Shown here: positions 16,901-26,346 of the stretch, in pieces | Position numbering within the stretch: the stretch's first letter is position 1 | Layout: each line of letters begins with the position of its first letter | DNA from: an uncultured Eubacterium sp. | Lineage (GTDB): Bacteria; Bacillota; Clostridia; Lachnospirales; Lachnospiraceae | Reading direction: 5' to 3' | Length of the DNA stretch: 64,000 nucleotides | NCBI GenBank assembly: GCA_934322085.1 | Contig: CAKRGF010000005.1 | Span: forward strand, 1 to 64,000 | Program-made: the position numbers and the translations under genes | The notes under the pieces: generated by a model | Seen by the model: the letters and a program-made list of their open reading frames with translations, nothing else | Databases searched by the model: none | Told to the model about the DNA's origin: nothing

Positions 16901-18534
16901 AAACCAGACTTTCAACACCGGGTGTATCCCTTATTTCCCCGCCGCCTCATCATGATATTTACTCGATTGAGGATTTGGCACAGTTGATTTATGATTTGAA
17001 ATGTGCAAATACCAATGCCAGAATTTCCGTAAAACTGGTATCGGAGGCAGGTGTTGGTACAGTCGCTGCCGGCGTAGCAAAAGCCGGTGCAGGCGTCATC
17101 TTGATTTCCGGTTATGATGGTGGTACCGGTGCAGCTCCGGCAAGTTCGATTCACAATGCAGGACTTCCTTGGGAGCTTGGTCTTGCCGAGACACACCAGA
17201 CACTGATGATGAACGGACTCCGCTCAAAAGTTGTCATCGAGACAGATGGTAAACTGATGACCGGCCGTGATGTTATGGTAGCAGCATTGCTTGGTGCTGA
17301 AGAGTATGGTTTTGCAACCGCTCCGCTTGTTACGATGGGATGCGTGATGATGCGTGTATGTAATCTGGATACCTGCCCGGTTGGTGTAGCAACCCAGAAT
17401 CCGGAACTGAGAAAACGATTCAAAGGAAAACCGGAGTACGTTGAAAACTTCATGCGTTTTATCGCAGAAGAAGTTCGCGAGCTGATGGCAAAACTTGGTG
17501 TAAGACAGCTTGATGAGTTGATTGGACGTACGGATTTATTGAAAGTGCGTGATGACATTCAGGATGATGAGAGAACGAAGAAACTGGATTTGTCCGCAAT
17601 TATTGATAATCCATTTGCAAAAGATAAAAAACATTTATATAATCCGAAAGATGCGTATGATTTTAAATTGTCAAAGACCATGGATGAGAAAGTATTCTTA
17701 AAGAAATTTAAGCATGCGCTGGAAACCGGAGAAAAAACAAAAATTAGTGCAAGAATCAGCAATGTGGACCGGGCACTTGGTACAATTCTTGGTTCTGAAA
17801 TCACAAAGAATTTAGGAGATGATGTACCAGCCGATACCTTTACGGTAGAGTGTATCGGAAGCGGCGGACAAAGTTTTGGTGCCTTTATTCCAAAAGGGCT
17901 TACGCTGACATTGGAAGGTGACAGCAACGATTACTTCGGAAAAGGACTTTCCGGTGGTAAACTGGTTGTCTTTCCACCGGAAAATGTACAGTACAAAGCA
18001 GAAGATAACATTATCATTGGTAACGTTGCTTTGTATGGTGCGACAAGCGGTGAGGCTTACATCAACGGTATGGCAGGCGAGCGTTTCTGTGTCAGAAACT
18101 CCGGTGCACACGCTGTTGTAGAAGGTGTTGGCGACCACGGCTGTGAATATATGACAGGCGGCTGCGTCGTTGTCTTAGGTCCGACCGGAAAGAACTTTGC
18201 AGCCGGTATGAGCGGTGGTATCGCTTATGTACTGGATGAAAATAGTGACTTGTATCTCAAACTGAATAAAGAGCTGGTATCATCCAATGCAGTAACGGAT
18301 AAATACGACGTTATGCAGTTGAAAGATATGATTCGTGAGCATGTAGAAGCAACCGATTCGGAGCGTGGTAAAGAAATTTTAGCAAACTTTAGCGAGTACC
18401 TGCCAAAATTCAAAAAAATCATTCCTCATGATTATCAGGCAATGTTACAGGCAATTGCCCAGATGGAAGAAAAGGGACTGAGTAACGAGCAGGCACAGAT
18501 TGAAGCATTTTACCAGTTGAAAAAAGCACGCTAA
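13975..18534 (+). CDS. gltB: glutamate synthase large subunit
   Basis: This 1519-residue protein makes glutamate from glutamine and 2-oxoglutarate with GltD. The N-terminal class II amidotransferase starts at Cys25 (HDNCGIGAIV) after a 24-residue propeptide that is normally removed. The FMN-binding synthase domain follows, with the 3Fe-4S cysteines at 1123, 1129 and 1134 (CVMMRVCNLDTC), then the C-terminal beta-helix GXGXG domain. The start at 13975 is fixed by AAGGAGG; the open frame continues upstream through the leader hairpin but is not coding. It heads the gltB-gltD-glnA block. Confidence 0.97.
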   Translation: MSEYVEECKRKPIGLYDPRFEHDNCGIGAIVNIKGKKTHSTVKNALEIVANLEHRAGKDGEGKTGDGVGILLQISHKFFSKVAEKLGIDIGGEREYGVGMFFFPQDELKRNQAKKMFENIIAKEGMEFLAWREVPIAPDILGKRAVECMPYIMQCFVKKPKKVEKGLDFDRKLYIARRVFEQSNENTYVVSLSSRTIVYKGMFLVSQLRLFFDDLQDVDYESAIAIVHSRFSTNTQPSWQRAHPNRFIVHNGEINTILGNADKMLAREETMESDQLKGELHKVLPVINASGSDSAMLDNTLEFLVMSGMELPLAVMITIPEPWANNRYISEKKKDFYQYYATMMEPWDGPASILFSDGDLVGAVLDRNGLRPSRYYITDEDELILSSEVGVMPISEEHVIKKDRLRPGKMLLVDTVKGELVDDDVLKETYASRRPYGEWLDSNLVELKDIHIPNHRVEHYSDEERRKLQKAFGYTYEEVKNSILPMAQNGGEPIAAMGHDTPLPMLSKQPQPLFNYFRQRFAQVTNPPIDAIREEVVTSTSTYIGEDGNLLHEQPENCRVLRIKNPILTDTDLLKIKNMDVPGFKVGVIPITYYKNTSLKKAIDRLFLEADRAYKDGVNVLILSDRGVDENHVAIPSLLAVSAMQQHLVRTKKRTSVAMILESAEPREVHHFATLLGYGACAVNPYLALDTIKRLIDCNMLDKDYYAAVDDYNSAILHGIVKIASKMGISTIQSYQGSKIFEAIGISKEVTDVYFTDTVSRIGGISLQDIETQVENLHTRAFDPLDLGNDTTLDSLGMHKSRSGKEEHLYNPKTIHLLQQATWQKDYKLFKEYSREIDNEDRFMNLRSLLDFKFPKKGIPLSQVEPVDSIVKRFKTGAMSYGSISQEAHETLAIAMNRLHGKSNSGEGGESLERLSIGKDGLNRCSAIKQVASGRFGVTSHYLVSAKEIQIKMAQGAKPGEGGHLPGGKVYPWIAKTRLSTPGVSLISPPPHHDIYSIEDLAQLIYDLKCANTNARISVKLVSEAGVGTVAAGVAKAGAGVILISGYDGGTGAAPASSIHNAGLPWELGLAETHQTLMMNGLRSKVVIETDGKLMTGRDVMVAALLGAEEYGFATAPLVTMGCVMMRVCNLDTCPVGVATQNPELRKRFKGKPEYVENFMRFIAEEVRELMAKLGVRQLDELIGRTDLLKVRDDIQDDERTKKLDLSAIIDNPFAKDKKHLYNPKDAYDFKLSKTMDEKVFLKKFKHALETGEKTKISARISNVDRALGTILGSEITKNLGDDVPADTFTVECIGSGGQSFGAFIPKGLTLTLEGDSNDYFGKGLSGGKLVVFPPENVQYKAEDNIIIGNVALYGATSGEAYINGMAGERFCVRNSGAHAVVEGVGDHGCEYMTGGCVVVLGPTGKNFAAGMSGGIAYVLDENSDLYLKLNKELVSSNAVTDKYDVMQLKDMIREHVEATDSERGKEILANFSEYLPKFKKIIPHDYQAMLQAIAQMEEKGLSNEQAQIEAFYQLKKAR

Positions 18535-18570
18535 GATTTTTTGAAAACGAAGAAAGAAAGGATGATTACA

Positions 18571-20052
18571 ATGGGTAAACCAACCGGATTTATGGAATAT
18601 AAACGAGAGAACAACCTTGAGATAAAGCCACTTGAACGCATTAAAAATTTCAATGAATTTCATGTACCAATGAGTGAAGAGGAGCGCAGTGTGCAGGCGT
18701 CCAGATGTATGGACTGCGGTGTTCCGTTCTGCCAGTCTGGCATGATGATTGGCGGCATGGCAAGCGGCTGTCCGTTAAACAACTTAATTCCTGAGTGGAA
18801 TGATATGGTGTATCATAACGGATACGAACAGGCACTTGGCAGACTGCTTAAGACAAACAATTTCCCAGAATTTACTTCCCGTGTATGCCCGTCTCCATGT
18901 GAGGCGGCATGTACATGCGGATTAAATGATTCACCGGTAACCATTAAGGAAAATGAAAATGCCATTATTGAATATGGTTATGAACACGGATTGATGGGAC
19001 CAAAACCTCCAAAAGTCCGTACCGGAAAAAAAGTAGCAATTGTAGGTTCCGGTCCATCCGGACTTGCGGCTGCTGACCAGTTGAATAAACGTGGACACAG
19101 CGTGACCGTATTTGAACGTGAGGATTATCCGGGCGGACTTTTGATGTATGGAATCCCGAATATGAAACTTGACAAATCGGTAATAGAACGTAAAATAGAA
19201 GTAATGAAAGCAGAAGGGGTTGTTTTCCGTACCGGTGTCAATGTCGGTGTGAATGTAAAAGCCGATGAGCTGAAAAAAGAATTTGACCGCATCATTTTGA
19301 CTTGTGGTGCTTCAAACCCTCGTAACATCAATGCTCCCGGCAGAGATGCCAAAGGAATTTATTTTGCCGTTGATTATTTGAAACGGGTAACCAAGCATTT
19401 GCGCAATCCGCAGTATACGGATTATATCAATGCAAAAGATAAAAATGTACTCGTTATCGGAGGCGGTGATACCGGAAATGACTGTGTTGGTTCTTCCATT
19501 CGTCAGGGAGCAAAAAGTGTTGTTCAGCTGGAAATGATGCCGAAACCGCCGGTCTGCCGCTTGGCAAGCAATCCTTGGCCGGAGTGGCCGAAAATTCTTA
19601 AGACCGATTACGGTCAGCAGGAAGCAATTGCTGTCTTTGGCAGTGACCCGCGAATCTATGAGACCACGGTAAAAGAATTTATCAAGGATAACAAAGGCGA
19701 TTTGAAACAGGTTAAAATCGTGAAACTGAACTGGCAGAAAGATGAAAAGACCGGACGGATGCAGATGAGCGAAATTCCGGGAAGTGAACAGATTTTAGAT
19801 ATTGACCTCGTCTTTATTGCGGCAGGATTTTTGGGCTCTGAAGAGTATGTTACAAAAGAATTTGCCGTAAAATGTACGGACCGCACAAATGTGCAGACGA
19901 AGCAGGGCGAATACAGCACCAGTCAGAAGGGAATCTTTACAGCGGGTGATATGCACCGAGGACAGTCCTTGGTTGTTTGGGCAATCCGCGAGGGAAGAGA
20001 GGCAGCCCGTGAAGTTGATAAAGATTTGATGGGTTATACCAACCTCAATTAA
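18571..20052 (+). CDS. gltD: glutamate synthase small subunit
   Basis: This 493-residue protein passes electrons from NAD(P)H to GltB. An N-terminal cysteine-rich region (CMDCGVPFC, CPLNN, CPSPCEAAC) binds two 4Fe-4S clusters. FAD binds at VAIVGSGPSGLAAADQL and the pyridine nucleotide at VLVIGGGDTGNDC. The C-terminal FAD-contact motif is GIFTAGD. The start at 18571 has GAAAGGA upstream; an earlier TTG at 18541 is unlikely. It lies 36 bp after gltB. Confidence 0.96.
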   Translation: MGKPTGFMEYKRENNLEIKPLERIKNFNEFHVPMSEEERSVQASRCMDCGVPFCQSGMMIGGMASGCPLNNLIPEWNDMVYHNGYEQALGRLLKTNNFPEFTSRVCPSPCEAACTCGLNDSPVTIKENENAIIEYGYEHGLMGPKPPKVRTGKKVAIVGSGPSGLAAADQLNKRGHSVTVFEREDYPGGLLMYGIPNMKLDKSVIERKIEVMKAEGVVFRTGVNVGVNVKADELKKEFDRIILTCGASNPRNINAPGRDAKGIYFAVDYLKRVTKHLRNPQYTDYINAKDKNVLVIGGGDTGNDCVGSSIRQGAKSVVQLEMMPKPPVCRLASNPWPEWPKILKTDYGQQEAIAVFGSDPRIYETTVKEFIKDNKGDLKQVKIVKLNWQKDEKTGRMQMSEIPGSEQILDIDLVFIAAGFLGSEEYVTKEFAVKCTDRTNVQTKQGEYSTSQKGIFTAGDMHRGQSLVVWAIREGREAAREVDKDLMGYTNLN

Positions 20053-20063
20053 AGGGTACAATT

Positions 20064-20091
20064 ATCCGGTGGCAGAGAACTGCTGCCGGAT
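20064..20091 (+). promoter_or_regulatory. hairpin between gltD and glnA
   Basis: ATCCGG-T-GGCAG pairs with CTGC-TGCCGGAT around a short loop near AGAA. It has no U-tract, so it is more likely a processing or regulatory hairpin than a terminator. It does not show the A1/G4 hexaloop of ANTAR targets. Confidence 0.45.
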
Positions 20092-20115
20092 TTCATATGG
20101 AAAGGAGAATAAACT

Positions 20116-21423
20116 ATGTCGCATTACACAAAGGAAGATATCATTCGTATTGTAGAAGAGGAGGATGTAGAATTTATCCGTCTGCAATTTGTGGATATTT
20201 TTGGGATTTTGAAAAACATGGCAGTAACAGCCAAACAGTTGGACTCTATTTTGAATAACCGATGTACGTTTGACGCCGCTGCGATTAATGGGTTTGATAC
20301 GATGCATGTGGATGAACTTGTTTTAGTTCCGGATTTGGATACTTTTACAATCTTCCCTTGGAGACCGCAGAGAGGCCGTGTGGCACGTTTTATTTGTGAT
20401 GTGCGTCATACGGATGGAACTCCTTTCATGGGAGATTCCCGTTATATTTTAAAACAAGTAATTGAAGAAGCTGCAAAAGACGGCTATACGTTAAATGTTG
20501 GACCGGAATCGGAATTTTTCCTCTTTGACATGTCGGAAGATGGACAGCCAACAACAAACACCAGTGAAAAAGGTGGATTTTTTGATATTGGACCGGTGGA
20601 TGCCGGAGAAAATGCAAGACGTGATATCGTGCTTTCGCTGTCCGAGATGGGATTTGAGATGGAATCTTCGTATCACTCCAATGAAGTATGCCAGCATCAT
20701 ATCGATTTCAAATTTGATGATGGAATTCAGACAGCCGATAATATTATGACATTTAAACTTACCGTTCGTACCGTAGCAAAGAGACATGGACTTCATGCTA
20801 CGTTTATGCCAAAGCCAAATTATGGTAAAAAAGGTTCTGCGATGTTCTTTAACATGTTCTTGAGCAAAGACGGTGAGAACATTTTCAGTGACCCGGATGA
20901 AGAGTATGGTCTGAGCAAAACAGCATACTATTTCATGGGTGGAATTATGCGCCATATTAAAGGGCTTACTTTAATTAACAATCCGATTATCAATTCTTAT
21001 AAACGTTTGGTGCCGGGCTACAATGCGCCGGTTAATATTACATGGTCACGTAAAAACCGTACCCCGCTTATGCGTATGACAAGTACCGGTGAGATGGGAC
21101 CGCGTGTGGCACTGAGAAGTCCGGATGGTTCCTGCAATCCATATCTGGTTTTAGCAGGATGTTTAGCAGCCGGATTAGACGGCATCCGCAATAAAATCGA
21201 GCCACCAACCTGCATTGATGATTTAGAGGGAGCGCAGGAATTTGACATTCTGCCAAGAACTTTGATTGAAGCGGTGCAGGCATTTGAAAAAGACGAATTT
21301 TTCCATAAAGTATATGGAGAAGAGTTGTCACGCATAATCATCCAGAAGAAAAAACAGGAATGGGATGAATTTTGCGAACAGGTAACCGCATGGGAAGTTG
21401 AGAAGTATCTGGACCGAATTTAG
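20116..21423 (+). CDS. glnA: glutamine synthetase type I
   Basis: This 435-residue enzyme makes glutamine from glutamate, ammonia and ATP, as a dodecamer. It has the GSI-alpha length of Bacillota and lacks the long insertion and adenylylation site of GSI-beta. Visible motifs are VGPESEFFLF (metal-binding Glu), VCQHHIDFKF, HATFMPKPNYGKKGSAM (ATP-binding region) and a C-terminal RSPDGSCNPYL. AAAGGAG precedes the ATG. It lies between gltD and the ANTAR gene in one direction. Feedback-inhibited GlnA often acts through GlnR in Bacillota, but no glnR is next to it here. Confidence 0.96.
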   Translation: MSHYTKEDIIRIVEEEDVEFIRLQFVDIFGILKNMAVTAKQLDSILNNRCTFDAAAINGFDTMHVDELVLVPDLDTFTIFPWRPQRGRVARFICDVRHTDGTPFMGDSRYILKQVIEEAAKDGYTLNVGPESEFFLFDMSEDGQPTTNTSEKGGFFDIGPVDAGENARRDIVLSLSEMGFEMESSYHSNEVCQHHIDFKFDDGIQTADNIMTFKLTVRTVAKRHGLHATFMPKPNYGKKGSAMFFNMFLSKDGENIFSDPDEEYGLSKTAYYFMGGIMRHIKGLTLINNPIINSYKRLVPGYNAPVNITWSRKNRTPLMRMTSTGEMGPRVALRSPDGSCNPYLVLAGCLAAGLDGIRNKIEPPTCIDDLEGAQEFDILPRTLIEAVQAFEKDEFFHKVYGEELSRIIIQKKKQEWDEFCEQVTAWEVEKYLDRI

Positions 21424-21470
21424 TCCGGATACCGCTTATTTTGATACTTTTCTACGGGGAGGTGTGAACG

Positions 21471-22016
21471 ATTCTGCGCATTATAGTAGCGTTTCCTAAG
21501 CTGGATGATGCGAAAAAAATAAAAAATGTTTTGAATCGGAGCGGATATGATGATATACTAGCATTTAATAGTGCATCGCAAGTGATTGCAGCCGCCAATG
21601 AATGTGACGGCGGTATTGTGCTGTGCGGATATCGTTTGACAGACATGCATTACAGTGAATTGTATGGCTATCTGCCGCGGGAATTTCAGATGCTCTTAGT
21701 AGCATCACCTGCTAAACTGCAGGAATGCTCAATTGGCAGTATTATGTGTTTGTCTATGCCGATTCATTCGCATGAATTAGTAAGTACCATTGAAACAATG
21801 GCAATGGAACTTTACGCAGCGGAGAAAAGAAAGAGAAGATACCAGCCAAGGAAACGATCCGAAAAAGAACAAAAATCAATTGATGATGCCAAGGCTCTTC
21901 TGATGGAGCGAAACCATTTATCCGAAGAAGAAGCCCATAAATATATCCAGAAACTTAGTATGGACAGCGGAAACAATCTTGTGGAAACTGCGGAGATGAT
22001 TCTGGCATTCGATTAA
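21471..22016 (+). CDS. ANTAR-domain regulator with a pseudo-receiver, apparently starting at ATT
   Basis: This protein is about 181 residues. Residues 1-110 are receiver-like (LRIIVAFPKLDDAKKIKNVL), but the phosphoacceptor position reads LCGYRLTD, so Asp is replaced by Gly and phosphorylation there is not expected, as in AmiR. Residues 132-180 are an ANTAR domain (IDDAKALLMERNHLSEEEAH), which binds dual RNA hairpins and prevents termination. The only start matching the Shine-Dalgarno GGGGAGG and the full domain is ATT at 21471; an in-frame TGA lies two codons upstream, and the first standard codon in frame, TTG 21531, would cut off the first beta strand. CTG at 21474 is another option. It sits between glnA and carA, so nitrogen-linked antitermination is likely. 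Confidence 0.8.
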   Translation: MLRIIVAFPKLDDAKKIKNVLNRSGYDDILAFNSASQVIAAANECDGGIVLCGYRLTDMHYSELYGYLPREFQMLLVASPAKLQECSIGSIMCLSMPIHSHELVSTIETMAMELYAAEKRKRRYQPRKRSEKEQKSIDDAKALLMERNHLSEEEAHKYIQKLSMDSGNNLVETAEMILAFD

Positions 22017-22027
22017 AGGAGGATAAC

Positions 22028-23125
22028 ATGAACGCATATCTGATACTGGAAGACGGAACTGTGTTTACCGGAAAAAGCATAGGCAGTAAAAAAGAAGTCA
22101 TTAGCGAAATTGTTTTTAATACGTCAATGACAGGATATCTTGAAGTGCTCACGGACCCAAGTTATGCCGGACAGGCAGTAGTAATGACCTATCCGTTAAT
22201 TGGTAATTATGGTATTTGTAATCAAGACAAAGAGGCGAAAAAGTCAAATACCGATGCTTTTATTGTAAGAGAACTGGCAAGACTTGGAAGCAACTTCAGA
22301 AAAGAAGAAAGTATTCAGCAGTTTCTTGTAGAGCAGGATATTCCGGGAATTGAAGGAATTGATACAAGAGCCCTCACCAAACGACTCAGAGAAAAAGGAA
22401 CAATGAATGGCATGATTACCACAGAAAAACCTGAGGATTTATCTGCCGTTCTTGAAAAAATTAAAAAATATTCCGTTCGCGGTGTAGTTGACAAAGTAAC
22501 TACAAAGGAAATTGTTTCCTATAAACCGGGCGATTTAGATACCGATAGCAACATTTCTATTACAAAGAAGGTTGCTATTCTTGACGTTGGAACGAAATTT
22601 AACATTGCCAGATGTTTGTTAAAACGTGGCTGTGAGGTTACAATTTACCCGGCAAAAACGAAAGCAGAAACGATTCTTGCTTCTCATCCGGACGGCATTA
22701 TGCTGACGAATGGTCCCGGGGATCCGAAAGAGTGCACAGAGGTTATTGAAGAACTGAAAAAACTGTATGCATCGGATATTCCGATTTTTGCAATTTGCTT
22801 GGGACACCAGTTAATGGCACTTGCCTGCGGTTGTGACACAGAAAAAATGAAGTATGGCCACCGTGGAGCAAATCATCCGGTGAAGGACTTAAAAACCGGA
22901 CGCGTATACATTTCTTCTCAGAACCATGGCTACATGGTAAAAGAATCTTCGGTGCCAAAAGAGATTGCTGAGGTTGCTTTTGTAAATGTCAACGATGGCA
23001 CAGTCGAGGGACTTCGTTATTTACAGAAAAATATTTTCACGGTTCAGTTTCATCCGGAAGCTTGTGCCGGACCGAAGGATTCGGAAGTTTTGTTTGATGA
23101 ATTTATCAAGATGATGGAAGAGTAA
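22028..23125 (+). CDS. carA: carbamoyl-phosphate synthase small (glutaminase) chain
   Basis: This 365-residue protein hydrolyses glutamine and channels ammonia to CarB for carbamoyl phosphate. The C-terminal class I amidotransferase has its nucleophile at Cys257 (AICLGHQ) with His342 and Glu344 (FHPEA) completing the triad. NGPGDP marks the oxyanion loop. Start ATG has AAAGGAGG. It begins 11 bp after the ANTAR gene and ends 14 bp before carB, consistent with one operon. No PyrR-type leader was seen. Confidence 0.97.
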   Translation: MNAYLILEDGTVFTGKSIGSKKEVISEIVFNTSMTGYLEVLTDPSYAGQAVVMTYPLIGNYGICNQDKEAKKSNTDAFIVRELARLGSNFRKEESIQQFLVEQDIPGIEGIDTRALTKRLREKGTMNGMITTEKPEDLSAVLEKIKKYSVRGVVDKVTTKEIVSYKPGDLDTDSNISITKKVAILDVGTKFNIARCLLKRGCEVTIYPAKTKAETILASHPDGIMLTNGPGDPKECTEVIEELKKLYASDIPIFAICLGHQLMALACGCDTEKMKYGHRGANHPVKDLKTGRVYISSQNHGYMVKESSVPKEIAEVAFVNVNDGTVEGLRYLQKNIFTVQFHPEACAGPKDSEVLFDEFIKMMEE

Positions 23126-23139
23126 GGAGGATACATACA

Positions 23140-26100
23140 ATGCCAAAAATGGATGGAATCAAAAAAGTTTTAGTAATCGGTTCAGGCCCAATCGTTATTG
23201 GACAGGCTGCCGAATTTGATTATGCCGGTACGCAGGCTTGTCGTTCTCTGAAAGAAGAAGGAATGGAAGTAGTGCTTATTAATTCCAATCCTGCTACCAT
23301 TATGACCGATAAAGATATTGCTGACCGTGTTTACATTGAGCCACTGACCGTTGAAGTGGTTCAGAAACTGATTCGCAAAGAAAGACCGGATAGCGTGCTC
23401 CCAACACTGGGTGGACAGGCTGCGTTAAATATTGCGATGGAATTAGAGGAATCCGGCTTTTTAAAACAGGAAAATGTTCGCCTGATTGGTACGACTGCGC
23501 AGACGATTAAGCGTGCAGAAGACCGTTTGGAATTTAAAGAGACGATGGAAAAAATCCACGAGCCGATTGCTGCAAGTATTGTCGTGGAACATGTGGATGA
23601 TGCGATTGCGTTTGCCAACGAAATCGGCTATCCGGTTGTTATTCGCCCGGCATATACTCTTGGTGGAAGCGGCGGCGGTATCGCACATAATGAAGAAGAA
23701 CTGCACGATATCTGCTCCAATGGTCTTCGTCTGAGCCGTGTCGGACAGTGTTTGATTGAGCGCTGCATCGCCGGATGGAAAGAGATTGAGTATGAGGTAA
23801 TGCGTGATGCGGCAGGAAACTGTATTACGGTTTGTAACATGGAAAATATTGACCCGGTTGGTGTGCATACCGGTGACAGTATCGTAGTAGCTCCGTCTCA
23901 GACATTAGGTGATAAAGAGTATCAGATGCTTCGTACTTCAGCATTAAATATTATTACAGAACTTGGAATTACCGGTGGATGTAATGTACAGTTTGCACTT
24001 CATCCGGAAAGTTTTGAATATTGTGTTATCGAGGTAAACCCTCGTGTCAGCCGTTCTTCGGCACTTGCTTCTAAGGCAACCGGATATCCGATTGCAAAAG
24101 TGGCAGCAAAGATTGCGTTAGGATATACACTGGATGAAATTCCAAATGCCATTACGAAGAAAACATTTGCAAGTTTTGAACCGGCACTGGATTACTGTGT
24201 TGTTAAAATTCCGAGACTGCCATTTGATAAATTTATCAAGGCAAAACGTACTTTGACGACACAGATGAAGGCAACCGGAGAGGTTATGAGTATCTGTGAT
24301 AACTTTGAAGGCGCGTTGATGAAAGCACTCCGTTCACTGGAGCAGCACATTGACAGCTTGGATATCGGACGTTACAGTGACCGCTCCAAAGAAGAACTGT
24401 TAGAGCGTATCCACATTGTTGATGACCGCCGTATCTTTATTATTGCAGAGCTGATTCGCAAGGGTGCCACGTATGAAGAAATTCATGATATCACGAAAAT
24501 CGATATGTGGTTCATTGATAAAATTGCCCATCTGGTAGAGATGGAACAGACTTTGAAAAACGAAACACTGACACCGGAAATTTTGGCAGAAGCAAAACGA
24601 ATGGAATTTCCGGATGCCGTTATTGCTAACTATACCGGCATGACAGAGCGTGAGATTCATGATATGCGCCATGAAAATGGAATTGTTGCTTCGTTTAAGA
24701 TGGTTGATACCTGTGCCGCTGAGTTTGAGGCAAGTACGCCATATTATTACAGCGTGTTTGGCAGCGAAACGGAAGTTTCCAAAGATAAAGACAGAAAACG
24801 AATCATGGTTCTTGGTTCCGGACCAATCCGAATCGGTCAGGGTATCGAGTTTGACTTCTGTTCGGTTCACAGTGTGTGGTCGCTGGCACAGAGCGGCTAT
24901 GAGACAATTATTGTAAATAACAATCCGGAGACGGTAAGTACGGACTTTGATGTGGCTGATAAATTGTACTTTGAGCCATTGACACCGGAAGATGTAGAAA
25001 ATATCGTGGATATTGAGAAACCGGATGGTGCGGTTGTCCAGTTTGGTGGACAGACAGCAATTAAACTGACAGAAGCACTTCTCAAAATGGGTGTTCCGAT
25101 TTTGGGAACAAGTGCAGAGAATGTAGATGCGGCCGAAGACCGTGAGCTGTTTGATGAAATCTTAGAGCAGTGTAAGATTCCGAGACCAGCAGGAAAAACC
25201 GTATTTACAACAGAAGAAGCATTAGCGGCAGCAAATGAACTTGGGTATCCGGTTCTTGTCCGCCCATCTTATGTACTTGGTGGACAGGGTATGCAGATTG
25301 CAATTAATGATGATGACATTCGTGAATTTATGTCAATTATCAACCGCCATGTGCAGGAACATCCAATTCTTGTTGATAAGTACCTTATGGGTAAAGAGGT
25401 TGAGGTTGATGCTGTATGTGATGGCGAGAATATTCTGATTCCTGGTATTATGGAACACGTAGAGCGTGCCGGTATTCACTCCGGTGACAGTATCTCGGTT
25501 TATCCTGCTATGAGCATTAAACCTGAAGTTCAGGAAGTTTTAGTCGATTATACGGCAAAACTTGCAAAATCCCTTCATGTAATTGGATTGATTAACATTC
25601 AGTTTATTGTTTATAACGATGAAGTTTTTGTTATTGAAGTAAATCCTCGTTCGTCAAGAACGGTACCATATATCAGCAAAGTAACAGGAATTCCGATTGT
25701 AAAACTGGCTTCCCGCGTAATCCTCGGTGAAAAAATCACAGATATGGGTTATACACCGGGACTTGCGAAAAAATCGGATTACATCGCAATTAAGATGCCG
25801 GTATTCTCCTTTGAGAAACTGCGCGGTGCAGAAATCAGCTTAGGACCTGAGATGAAGTCCACCGGTGAGTGTTTAGGTATCGCAAAAACATTTAATGAGG
25901 CACTTCACAAAGCCTTTATGGGAGCCGGAATCAATCTTCCGAAGTACAAGAAGATGATTCTTACGGTAAATGATAACTCGAAAGACGAAGCAATTTCTGT
26001 TGCCAAACGTTTCCAGGCACTTGGCTATGAAATCTATGCGACACGCGGAACGGCTAAGTTCTTAGGCGAAAATGGCGTTTCGGTTATCGGTGTCAACAAG

Positions 26101-26343
26101 ATTGAGCAGGAATCCCCGACACTGATGGATTTGCTGCTTGGCCATGAGATTGATTTGGTAATTGATATTCCAAAACAGGGTGAACATTCCCACGATGGTT
26201 TCCTTATTCGTCGTACTTCCATCGAGACCGGTGTTACCTGTCTGACTTCTTTGGATACGGCAAATGCACTTTTAACTGCGTTAGAGGATTCTGAGAAAAA
26301 TGAATTGACATTAGTAGATATTGCTACGATTGACACGAAATAA
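23140..26343 (+). CDS. carB: carbamoyl-phosphate synthase large chain
   Basis: This 1067-residue protein has the two homologous synthetase halves, each an ATP-grasp (for example VIRPAYTLGGSGGGIA in the first and VLVRPSYVLGGQGMQIA in the second). The first makes carboxyphosphate and carbamate, the second phosphorylates carbamate. Residues from about 930 form the MGS-like allosteric domain (NDNSKDEAISVAKRFQALG). The product feeds pyrimidines (pyrBI at 39.1-40.5 kb) and arginine. AAGGAGG precedes the ATG. The rpsO promoter begins within a few bases of its stop, and no carB terminator is evident. Confidence 0.97.
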   Translation: MPKMDGIKKVLVIGSGPIVIGQAAEFDYAGTQACRSLKEEGMEVVLINSNPATIMTDKDIADRVYIEPLTVEVVQKLIRKERPDSVLPTLGGQAALNIAMELEESGFLKQENVRLIGTTAQTIKRAEDRLEFKETMEKIHEPIAASIVVEHVDDAIAFANEIGYPVVIRPAYTLGGSGGGIAHNEEELHDICSNGLRLSRVGQCLIERCIAGWKEIEYEVMRDAAGNCITVCNMENIDPVGVHTGDSIVVAPSQTLGDKEYQMLRTSALNIITELGITGGCNVQFALHPESFEYCVIEVNPRVSRSSALASKATGYPIAKVAAKIALGYTLDEIPNAITKKTFASFEPALDYCVVKIPRLPFDKFIKAKRTLTTQMKATGEVMSICDNFEGALMKALRSLEQHIDSLDIGRYSDRSKEELLERIHIVDDRRIFIIAELIRKGATYEEIHDITKIDMWFIDKIAHLVEMEQTLKNETLTPEILAEAKRMEFPDAVIANYTGMTEREIHDMRHENGIVASFKMVDTCAAEFEASTPYYYSVFGSETEVSKDKDRKRIMVLGSGPIRIGQGIEFDFCSVHSVWSLAQSGYETIIVNNNPETVSTDFDVADKLYFEPLTPEDVENIVDIEKPDGAVVQFGGQTAIKLTEALLKMGVPILGTSAENVDAAEDRELFDEILEQCKIPRPAGKTVFTTEEALAAANELGYPVLVRPSYVLGGQGMQIAINDDDIREFMSIINRHVQEHPILVDKYLMGKEVEVDAVCDGENILIPGIMEHVERAGIHSGDSISVYPAMSIKPEVQEVLVDYTAKLAKSLHVIGLINIQFIVYNDEVFVIEVNPRSSRTVPYISKVTGIPIVKLASRVILGEKITDMGYTPGLAKKSDYIAIKMPVFSFEKLRGAEISLGPEMKSTGECLGIAKTFNEALHKAFMGAGINLPKYKKMILTVNDNSKDEAISVAKRFQALGYEIYATRGTAKFLGENGVSVIGVNKIEQESPTLMDLLLGHEIDLVIDIPKQGEHSHDGFLIRRTSIETGVTCLTSLDTANALLTALEDSEKNELTLVDIATIDTK

Positions 26344-26346
26344 AGG

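Noticed and set aside
24400..24870. Long antisense frame inside carB
   Set aside because: It is a shadow of a highly conserved gene and has no ribosome site or family resemblance.
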